Part shown: positions 45,254-52,697 of the stretch, in pieces | Numbering within the stretch: position 1 is the first letter of the stretch | Layout: the number at the start of each line of letters is the position of its first letter | From: Alphaproteobacteria bacterium HGW-Alphaproteobacteria-14 | Lineage (GTDB): Bacteria > Pseudomonadota > Alphaproteobacteria > Sphingomonadales > Sphingomonadaceae | Length of the DNA: 52,697 nt | Assembly (NCBI GenBank): GCA_002842925.1 | Contig: PHEL01000018.1 | Span: forward strand, 1-52,697 | Direction of reading: 5' to 3' | The notes under the pieces: model-generated | Told to the model about the DNA's origin: nothing | What the model saw: only the letters and a program-made list of their open reading frames with translations | Databases searched by the model: none | Made by a program: the position numbers and the translations under genes

Positions 45254-47893
45254 TCAGCGCTTGTTGGTGGGTAGCGCGCGCTTCCATTGATATAGCAGAT
45301 CCAGCGCCTCTCGCGGGGTCAGCGCATCCAGATCGGCGGCACGCAATTGTTCTGCAAGCAGGTGTTCGGGGGTCGCCTGCGGTTCAGGGCGCAGCGCAGC
45401 GAACAGCGGCAAATCGCCCAGCCCGGCAGCAATCCCGCCGGTCGCTTCGCGTGTGGCCTCAAGCTTTTCCAGCACCGCTTTGGCGCGTTCGACGACGGCT
45501 TCGGGCACCCCGGCCAGCCGCGCCACCGCGAGGCCATAGGAACGATCTGCCGGGCCTTCGGCAAGTTCATGCAAAAGCACCAGATCGCCCTGCCATTCGC
45601 GCGCGCGGACATGGTGCAGCGATAGAGCCTCACAGGTCTCGGCCAGCCGCGCGAGTTCGTGGTAATGGGTGGCGAACAGGCAGCGGCAGGCGATACGCGA
45701 ATGCACCGCTTCGGCCACCGCCCAGGCCAGTGCCAACCCATCATAGGTTGATGTTCCGCGCCCGACTTCATCAAGGATCACGAAACTGCGCTGTGTCGCC
45801 TGCGCCAGAATCGCGGCGGTTTCGACCATTTCGACCATGAAGGTGGATCGCCCGCGCGCCAGATTGTCCGCCGCGCCAACCCGGCTGAACAAGCGGTCGA
45901 CCAGCCCGATCCGCGCCGCCGTGGCCGGAACAAAGCACCCCGCCTGCGCCAGCAATACGATCAGCGCGTTCTGCCGCAGAAAGGTTGATTTGCCGCCCAT
46001 GTTCGGCCCGCCGATCAGCCACAGGCGGTTGTCCTGAGCCAGCACACAGTCGTTGGCCACAAACCGCTCACCCGCCTTGGCCAGCGCGGCTTCGACCACC
46101 GGATGCCGTCCGCCGGTGATGGCGAGGCTCGTGTCTTCGGCAATTTCCGGGCGGCACCAGTCACCTTCGGCCGCGCGTTCGGCATTGGCGGCGGCAACGT
46201 CGATCCGGGCGAGCGCGGCGGCGGTCGCGGCGATGGCTTCGCGCGCAATGGTGATTTCAGCGACCAGCGCCTCGAAATGCGCTTCTTCGGCGGCGAGCGC
46301 ATGGCCGCCCGCCTCGGCGATACGCGCCGCTTCTTCGTGCAGTGTCAATGAATTGAACCGCACCGCGTCTTTCATCGTCTGGCGGTGGGTGAAACCGCTA
46401 TCCGCTGCCATTAACCGGTCTGCATGGCGCGCCGAAACCTCGATGAAATAGCCGAGCACGCCGTTGTGGCGAATCTTGAGCGTGGCGATCCCGGTTTCGT
46501 CGCGGTAGCGCGCCTCCATCGCGGCAATCGCGCGGCGCGCATCGCCTGATGTGGCGCGCAATTCGTCGAGCGCGGCGTCATACCCATCGGCGATATAGCC
46601 GCCATTGCTGCTTTCGGTCGGGGGCGAGGGCACCAGCGCGCGGCTCAGCAAATCGGTCAACGCGCCGTGTCCGGTCAACCGCGCAAGCATATCGTCAAGC
46701 AGAGCGGGGCGATCCGGCGCGCCGGAAAGCCAGTGATGCAGCCGCATTGCTTCGGACAGGCCATCGCGCAATTGGCCCAGATCGCGCGGAGAACCGCGTC
46801 CCGCCACCACCCGACCAAGCGCGCGGCCCAGATCGGGGATCGCGCGCAAGCCATCGCGCAATTGCGCGCGCTCAATCGGGCGATCGCGCCAGAACTGCAC
46901 CAGCGCCAGCCGCGCTTCAATCGCCGCGTGGTCGAGCAGCGGGGCGGAAAGGTCTTCGGCCAGCAAGCGTGAACCTGCACCGGTAACGCAGCGATCCACC
47001 GCGCCGATCAGGCTGCTGCTGCGCCCGCCAGTGGCGCTTTCAAGGATTTCGAGGCTGGCGCGCGTGGCCTCATCCATCGCCATGCCTGCATCGGCGGTGC
47101 GCCGCACCGGAGGCAACAGCAAGGGCAGATTCCCGCGCCCGACATGATCGAGATAGGCGATCAATCCGCCCGCCGCCGCCAGCATCGCGCGCGAAAAGTC
47201 TCCGAAGGCATCCAGCGTCGCCACCGCGTGCAACGCTTTCAGCCGCTCCGTTCCGGCATCGCTGGCAAAGCTGCTGCGCGGGCGCAATATCGTATCATCC
47301 GGCCCATGCGACCAGTCGTCGGGCACCACCACTTCGCTTGGGCCAATCCGGGCAAGCGCCGCGCCGATCATTTCGGGCGCGCATTCCTCCAGCACCATCG
47401 CGCCGGTCGAAACATCGCAGGCGGCGATTCCGATTGCCCCGCGCAATTCCGTCAGCGCGGCCAGCACATTGGCACGGCGCGGTTCGAGCAGGGCTTCTTC
47501 GGTCAGCGTCCCGGCGGTGACCAGCCGCACAATCGCGCGGCCCACCAGCGCCTTGGATGATGGCGTGCCTTCGCGTTTGGCGCGGGCCTTGGCTTCGTCA
47601 GGGGTTTCGATCTGTTCGGCAATCGCTACCCTGCAGCCAGCCCTGATCAGCCGCGCAAGATAGCTTTCCGCCGAATGCACCGGCACGCCGCACATCGGGA
47701 TCGGCTGGCCATCATGTTCACCGCGCGTGGTGAGCGCAATATCGAGAATTTGCGCTGCGGCCCTCGCATCATCGAAGAACAGCTCGAAGAAATCGCCCAT
47801 GCGGTAGAACAGCAGCGCGTCGCCCGCTTCCTCGCGCAACGCGAGGTATTGCGCCATCATCGGTGTGGGTTTGGATTCAGTGAGCGCGGCCAT
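45254..47893 (-). CDS. mutS: DNA mismatch repair protein MutS
   Basis: Start MAALTESKPTPMMAQYLALREEAGDALLFYRMGDFFELFFDDA; LIGGPNMGGKSTFLRQNALIVLLAQAG, VILDEVGRGTSTYDGLALAWAVAE. Confidence 0.97.
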   Translation of the reverse strand: MAALTESKPTPMMAQYLALREEAGDALLFYRMGDFFELFFDDARAAAQILDIALTTRGEHDGQPIPMCGVPVHSAESYLARLIRAGCRVAIAEQIETPDEAKARAKREGTPSSKALVGRAIVRLVTAGTLTEEALLEPRRANVLAALTELRGAIGIAACDVSTGAMVLEECAPEMIGAALARIGPSEVVVPDDWSHGPDDTILRPRSSFASDAGTERLKALHAVATLDAFGDFSRAMLAAAGGLIAYLDHVGRGNLPLLLPPVRRTADAGMAMDEATRASLEILESATGGRSSSLIGAVDRCVTGAGSRLLAEDLSAPLLDHAAIEARLALVQFWRDRPIERAQLRDGLRAIPDLGRALGRVVAGRGSPRDLGQLRDGLSEAMRLHHWLSGAPDRPALLDDMLARLTGHGALTDLLSRALVPSPPTESSNGGYIADGYDAALDELRATSGDARRAIAAMEARYRDETGIATLKIRHNGVLGYFIEVSARHADRLMAADSGFTHRQTMKDAVRFNSLTLHEEAARIAEAGGHALAAEEAHFEALVAEITIAREAIAATAAALARIDVAAANAERAAEGDWCRPEIAEDTSLAITGGRHPVVEAALAKAGERFVANDCVLAQDNRLWLIGGPNMGGKSTFLRQNALIVLLAQAGCFVPATAARIGLVDRLFSRVGAADNLARGRSTFMVEMVETAAILAQATQRSFVILDEVGRGTSTYDGLALAWAVAEAVHSRIACRCLFATHYHELARLAETCEALSLHHVRAREWQGDLVLLHELAEGPADRSYGLAVARLAGVPEAVVERAKAVLEKLEATREATGGIAAGLGDLPLFAALRPEPQATPEHLLAEQLRAADLDALTPREALDLLYQWKRALPTNKR

Positions 47894-47917
47894 AGCTGCA
47901 TTGCCTAGACACCAGCG

Positions 47918-50266
47918 TTGCGATTCGGAATGTCTGCCCTTACGGATGTCCCCGGAGTTGCGACATTTCCGCCCTTTCGCGGTGCCGCCCTCCTCGCTAA
48001 GCGGGGCGCGGATTTCGCCAAGCGCACACAACAAGGGATCAGGCACCATGGCCGAAGAGAACCGATCCGGCCGGGTAAGCTGGAGATCGTCGCGACCAAA
48101 CCGATGACGTCGCAGCGCGATCTCAGCCTTGCCTATTCGCCCGGCGTGGCCGCTCCGGTTGAAGCGATCGCCGCCGATCCTTCGCTGGCGGCGCGCTACA
48201 CCGTCAAGGGTAATCTGGTGGCGGTGATTTCCAACGGAACCGCGATCCTCGGCCTCGGCAATCTCGGCGCGCTCGCATCCAAGCCGGTGATGGAAGGCAA
48301 GGCGGTGCTGTTCAAACGGTTCGCCGATGTGGACGTGTTCGATATCGAACTCGATACCGAAGATCCGGAGGCCTTCATCAATGCCGTCGCGCTGATGGAG
48401 CCAACGTTCGGCGGCATTAACCTGGAAGACATCAAGGCGCCCGAATGCTTCATTATCGAAGCGGCCCTGCGCGAACGCATGAACATCCCGGTGATGCATG
48501 ATGATCAGCACGGCACCGCGATCATTACCGCAGCGGGCCTGCTCAATGCCTGCCACCTGACGGGGCGCGATTTTCGCGATGTGAAGGTGGTGGTCAACGG
48601 CGCAGGCGCGGCGGCGATTGCCTGCACCGCGCTGATCAAGGCGATGGGCGTGCGCCACGAAAACGTGATCATGTGCGATCGCACCGGCCCGATCACGCCG
48701 GGCCGCGCAGACGTGGATCAGTGGAAGAGCGCTCACGCGGTCGCCACCACCGCCACCAGCCTTGAAGAAGCGCTGGTGGGCGCTGACATCTTCCTTGGCC
48801 TGTCGGCAGCGGGCGCGCTGAAGCCCGAATGGGTGCGCAAGATGGCGGACAGGCCGATCATCTTTGCGATGGCAAACCCGGTGCCCGAAATCATGCCCGA
48901 CGCCGCCAAGGCCGTGCGCCCCGATGCCATTATCGCCACCGGGCGCAGCGATTTTCCCAATCAGGTCAATAATGTGCTGGGCTTTCCGTTTATTTTCAGG
49001 GGCGCGCTCGACGTGCAGGCGACCACGATCAACGAAGAGATGAAAGTCGCCGCAGCCGAGGCGATTGCCGAACTCGCACGACGCAGCGTGCCCGAAGAGG
49101 TTGCTTCCGCCTATGGCAAGAACCAGAAATTCGGCACCGATTACATCATCCCCGCCCCGTTTGACCCGCGCCTGATCGAAGTCGTTTCGTCCGCCGTGGC
49201 CAAGGCAGCGATGGATTCGGGCGTGGCCCGCGCGCGCATCGACGATTTCGATGCCTACCGCATCCAGCTGCGTTCACGCCTCAACCCCACCACCTCGGTG
49301 CTGAGCGGGGTCTACGAAGTCGCCAAGGCCAACCCCAAGCGCATGGTGTTTGCCGAAGCCGAAGAAGAAGTGGTGCTGCGCGCCGCGATCCAGTTCCGCG
49401 ATTTCGGCTATGGCACGCCGATCCTCGTGGGTCGCACCAAGGCAGTGCTCGACAAGCTGCATCAGCTTTCGGTGTCCGACCCCGGCAGCTTTGAAATCCA
49501 GAACTCGGCCGATAGCGAACACGTGCCGGCGATGGTCGATTATCTCTACAAGCGGCTGCAACGGCGCGGCTTTACGACACGTGACGTGCGCCGGATGGTC
49601 AATCAGGAACGCAACGTGTTTGCCGCGCTGCTGGTGGCGCTGGGCCACGGCGATGGAATGATTACCGGCATGACCCGCACCTTCGCGCAAACCGTGCGCG
49701 AGGTGAACCTGGTGCTCGATCACAAGGACGGCGCGCTGCCGTTCGGTATCCACATGATGATTGGCAAGAACCACACCACGTTCCTCGCCGATACCACCAT
49801 CAACGAACGCCCCAATGCAGAAGAACTGGCCCACATCGCCAGGGAAACCGCTGCGGTCGCACGGCGCATGGGGCATGAACCACGCGTTGCGTTCCTCAGC
49901 TATTCGACTTTCGGCAACCCGTCGGGCCAATGGCTCAACAATATTCGTGAAGCCGTGGCGATCCTTGATCGTGAAGAGCCGGGCTTTGAATATGAAGGCG
50001 AAATGGCGCCCGATGCGGCGCTTAATCCCAAGGTAATGGCACTCTATCCGTTCAGCCGACTGTCCGGCCCCGCCAATGTGCTGATCATGCCGGGGCTGCA
50101 ATCGGCGAACCTATCGGCCAAGCTGCTGCGCGAACTGGGCAGCAATGCCACCATCGGCCCGATGCTGCTGGGCGTGGAAAAGCCGGTGCAGATCGTGCCA
50201 ATGACGGCGACTGTGCCCGACGTGCTGACGCTGGCAGTGCTGGCGAGCGCGGGGGTAGTGGGGTGA
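47918..50266 (+). CDS. maeB: NADP-dependent malic enzyme fused to phosphotransacetylase-like domain; start uncertain
   Basis: [74 protein letters not shown]-like C-terminus. Likely original ATG (48048) is out of frame; nearest downstream in-frame ATG is 48104. Confidence 0.9.
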   Translation: MRFGMSALTDVPGVATFPPFRGAALLAKRGADFAKRTQQGIRHHGRREPIRPGKLEIVATKPMTSQRDLSLAYSPGVAAPVEAIAADPSLAARYTVKGNLVAVISNGTAILGLGNLGALASKPVMEGKAVLFKRFADVDVFDIELDTEDPEAFINAVALMEPTFGGINLEDIKAPECFIIEAALRERMNIPVMHDDQHGTAIITAAGLLNACHLTGRDFRDVKVVVNGAGAAAIACTALIKAMGVRHENVIMCDRTGPITPGRADVDQWKSAHAVATTATSLEEALVGADIFLGLSAAGALKPEWVRKMADRPIIFAMANPVPEIMPDAAKAVRPDAIIATGRSDFPNQVNNVLGFPFIFRGALDVQATTINEEMKVAAAEAIAELARRSVPEEVASAYGKNQKFGTDYIIPAPFDPRLIEVVSSAVAKAAMDSGVARARIDDFDAYRIQLRSRLNPTTSVLSGVYEVAKANPKRMVFAEAEEEVVLRAAIQFRDFGYGTPILVGRTKAVLDKLHQLSVSDPGSFEIQNSADSEHVPAMVDYLYKRLQRRGFTTRDVRRMVNQERNVFAALLVALGHGDGMITGMTRTFAQTVREVNLVLDHKDGALPFGIHMMIGKNHTTFLADTTINERPNAEELAHIARETAAVARRMGHEPRVAFLSYSTFGNPSGQWLNNIREAVAILDREEPGFEYEGEMAPDAALNPKVMALYPFSRLSGPANVLIMPGLQSANLSAKLLRELGSNATIGPMLLGVEKPVQIVPMTATVPDVLTLAVLASAGVVG

Positions 50267-50310
50267 CAATCCTTCGCGCTGATGCCGTGCTGGCGAGTGC
50301 GGAGCAGCGC

Positions 50311-51042
50311 CTAGCGCCGTCTGAACCGAAAATACCAGACTTCATGCCCGTACACGGTCCGCGCCTTGTGCTCATACCGCGTCTCGGGCCAGCCTGACGG
50401 GCGCACTTGCCAGTCGGTGGGCTTGTCCACCACCCACTCGAACGCATCGGTGTGGCGCTGCATCACCATCAGCGCGTGGCGCAGATAGATGTCGTGATCG
50501 GTGCCGAAGCGGAATTCGCCGCCGGGTTTGAGCTTGGCGGCGATCAGCTTCAATGGCCCGTCATTGATCATCCGCCGTTTTGCATGGCGCGCCTTTGGCC
50601 AGGGGTCGGGGTGCAGCAGATAGGCCATCGTCAGCGCACCATCGGGGATGCGCGCCAGCACTTCCAGCGCATCCCCGTGGTGCAAACGGATATTGGGCAG
50701 CCGCTGATCCTCGATATGGGTGAGCGCCTGCGCCACGCCATTGACGAATGGCTCGGCCCCGATGAAGCCGTGATCGGGCAGCAGATCGGCGCGGTAAGCC
50801 AGATGTTCGCCCCCGCCAAAGCCGATCTCGAAATGCAGCGGGCGCGAATCGCCGAACAGCACTTCGGACGTCACCGGGCCTTCAGCAGGCACGCTGATCT
50901 GCGGCAGCAGGTTATCGACCAACCCCTGCTGATGCTTGCGCAACTTCTTGCCCACGCTGCGGCCATAGAGCCGCGCGATGGTGGTCGGATCGCCTTCCTT
51001 GAACGCTGTCATGACGGCGGCGATTGGCAGGCGGTTCGTCAT
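50311..51042 (-). CDS. trmB: tRNA (guanine-N7-)-methyltransferase
   Basis: LHFEIGFGGGEHLAYRA, LLHPDPWPKARHAKRRMI, FGTDHDIYLRHAL. Confidence 0.95.
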   Translation of the reverse strand: MTNRLPIAAVMTAFKEGDPTTIARLYGRSVGKKLRKHQQGLVDNLLPQISVPAEGPVTSEVLFGDSRPLHFEIGFGGGEHLAYRADLLPDHGFIGAEPFVNGVAQALTHIEDQRLPNIRLHHGDALEVLARIPDGALTMAYLLHPDPWPKARHAKRRMINDGPLKLIAAKLKPGGEFRFGTDHDIYLRHALMVMQRHTDAFEWVVDKPTDWQVRPSGWPETRYEHKARTVYGHEVWYFRFRRR

Positions 51043-51129
51043 GGGTCAACCGCCACCATGCATGCGGCGAACAGGCCCACAAAAAAATCGTGCTGGACGC
51101 CTGGGCCCAGCCTGTGGTGATTCAGTGCC

Positions 51130-51948
51130 ATGTCGTCCCCGCCGCCCATCTCTCTCGGTACGCTGACCGACAAGGAGCTTGAGATCCTGCGTTTGCTGGC
51201 GGGCGGTCACACTGTGAAGTCGATTGCCGCAAGGCTGGAGCGCTCGGAAGCCGCAATCAACGAGCGGCTGCGCGAGGCGCGGCGCAAGACCGGAGCGGGC
51301 AGTAGCCGTGAACTTGCCCGCCTGCTCGACGCACAGAAAATCTGGGACAGGAAAATCGATCTGTCCTCGCCCACATCATCGTCCGACAATCCTGACAGGC
51401 CGCCGTCTGGGCGCGGCCGCTGGTCGAAAGGACAGATGATGATTTTAATCGCAATCCCGCTGGCAGCCGCCGGGCTGCTGGTCACCGCGACGAATACGCT
51501 GGAGCGCGGCGAACCCCCGCTCACAGCTACGCTGGACACTGCCGCAACCTCGCCGCTGGTCGGGCGCTGGTCACTCGATGTAGCGCAGATCCCGGAAACC
51601 GAGCGTCCTCTCGCGGTGACGATCGCCTTCAGCGAGGCGAGCGGCGGGCGCTGGAATACTGTGGTAGAGATAGTCGCGCGGGATGGATCGCAGATGGAAG
51701 GCCGCTCCACTGCCACGCTCGACGGGGTGGCGGCGCCGGTGGTGGGTTCGATGGGCTTCATTGACAGCGTCTCGCTGCGTCAGCCTGAGGTCGGCACTCT
51801 GGTAATGACACTCGGCAAGGACGGGAATCGGGTCTCGACCCGCGTCTACACGGTCGCGATGGACGGCAAGAACATGACCGAAACGATCGTCTGGGCCGCA
51901 GAGGGCATGCCGGATATCGTAACGACCACCTTCAACCGCATCGACTGA
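51130..51948 (+). CDS. LuxR-type HTH regulator with single TM and predicted periplasmic domain
   Basis: LTDKELEILRLLAGGHTVKSIAARLERSEAAINERLREARRKTGAGSSRELARLL, then TM MMILIAIPLAAAGLLVTAT and a ~150-aa C-terminal domain. Confidence 0.82.
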   Translation: MSSPPPISLGTLTDKELEILRLLAGGHTVKSIAARLERSEAAINERLREARRKTGAGSSRELARLLDAQKIWDRKIDLSSPTSSSDNPDRPPSGRGRWSKGQMMILIAIPLAAAGLLVTATNTLERGEPPLTATLDTAATSPLVGRWSLDVAQIPETERPLAVTIAFSEASGGRWNTVVEIVARDGSQMEGRSTATLDGVAAPVVGSMGFIDSVSLRQPEVGTLVMTLGKDGNRVSTRVYTVAMDGKNMTETIVWAAEGMPDIVTTTFNRID

Positions 51949-51953
51949 AACGC

Positions 51954-51985
51954 GGAACGCCCGGAGCCAGAGCCCCGGGCGTTCC
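51954..51985. terminator. Bidirectional terminator-like hairpin between convergent genes
   Basis: ggaacgcccgg (51954-51964)/ccgggcgttcc (51975-51985), 11-bp perfect stem with 10-nt loop. Confidence 0.7.
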
Positions 51986-52060
51986 CGTTATCGTTTGCAG
52001 GCCAATTCCGGCCCAAAGGGCCGCAAGGCCGCCCGCCCGGAGGGGCGAGCGCAAAACAAA

Positions 52061-52697
52061 TTACGCCGCTTCGACCACCGTTTCATCGTCGCGCAGTACG
52101 TAACCGCGGCCCCACACGGTTTCGATGTAATTGTCTCCGCCGCATGCCAGCGACAGCTTCTTGCGCAGCTTGCAGATGAACACGTCGATGATCTTGAGTT
52201 CGGGTTCGTCCATCCCGCCATACAGGTGGTTAAGGAACATTTCCTTGGTCAGCGTGGTGCCCTTGCGAAGCGACAGCAGCTCCAGCATCGCATATTCCTT
52301 GCCGGTCAGGTGCACGCGGGCACCATCGACTTCGACCGTCTTGGCATCAAGGTTCACTGCCAGCTTGCCGGTGCGGATCACGCTTTGCGAATGGCCCTTC
52401 GACCGGCGCACCACGGCATAGATGCGGGCGACCAGTTCTTCGCGGTGGAACGGTTTGGTCACGTAATCATCCGCACCAAAGCCAAAGCTGCGGATCTTGG
52501 AATCCATTTCGGAAATGCCCGACAGGATCAGCACCGGGGTCTGCACCTTGGCGACGCGCAGCTTCTTCAGCACGTCATACCCATGCATGTCGGGCAGATT
52601 CAGGTCGAGCAGGATGATGTCGTAATCATACAGCTTGCCCAGATCGAGGCCCTCTTCACCGAGGTCGGTCGAATAGACATTGAAACCCTCGGTGGTG
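52061..52697 (-). CDS. ctrA: Cell-cycle response regulator CtrA (N-terminal part cut by window edge)
   Basis: [71 protein letters not shown]...[22 protein letters not shown]...[15 protein letters not shown]. Confidence 0.95.
   Translation of the reverse strand, partial: TTEGFNVYSTDLGEEGLDLGKLYDYDIILLDLNLPDMHGYDVLKKLRVAKVQTPVLILSGISEMDSKIRSFGFGADDYVTKPFHREELVARIYAVVRRSKGHSQSVIRTGKLAVNLDAKTVEVDGARVHLTGKEYAMLELLSLRKGTTLTKEMFLNHLYGGMDEPELKIIDVFICKLRKKLSLACGGDNYIETVWGRGYVLRDDETVVEAA

Noticed and set aside
47894-48736. N-terminal extension of the mutS ORF
   Set aside because: Runs antisense through the malic enzyme gene; MutS homology begins at ATG 47893.

Overview
This is a GC-rich chromosomal window, most likely from an alphaproteobacterium of the Sphingomonadales/Erythrobacteraceae type. 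That placement is inferred from family content: CtrA, the exosortase-A glycan genes, a HIG1/PduO pair and a CHCC zinc finger. It is mostly core metabolic and housekeeping genes: lgt (3' end), a MidA-type methyltransferase, an osmoprotectant ABC transporter, a leucine-catabolism (liu-like) operon, gyrB, guaA, nadB, gltBD, thiolase/MaoC, gluQ, a PduO-type adenosyltransferase, mutS, a maeB-type malic enzyme, trmB and ctrA (5' end cut by the window edge). I saw no rRNA, tRNA, CRISPR array, intact IS element or prophage. The main items for follow-up are: (1) a TolA-like Ala/Lys/Glu/Arg repeat fused in frame to a MidA methyltransferase, overlapping the end of lgt and with no ordinary start codon after lgt; (2) a ~132-bp multibranched inverted-repeat element between convergent genes; (3) an orphan ABC ATPase that appears to lack its Q-loop segment and has no adjacent permease; (4) a 55-aa CxxC protein gene missing from the ORF track; (5) a malic enzyme whose expected start is out of frame; (6) a nitronate monooxygenase whose C-terminus runs into its convergent neighbour; (7) two DnaA-box-like sites forming a perfect inverted repeat; (8) a structured ~480-bp intergenic region upstream of guaA. 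Family assignments come from motif recognition by eye; no searches were run.
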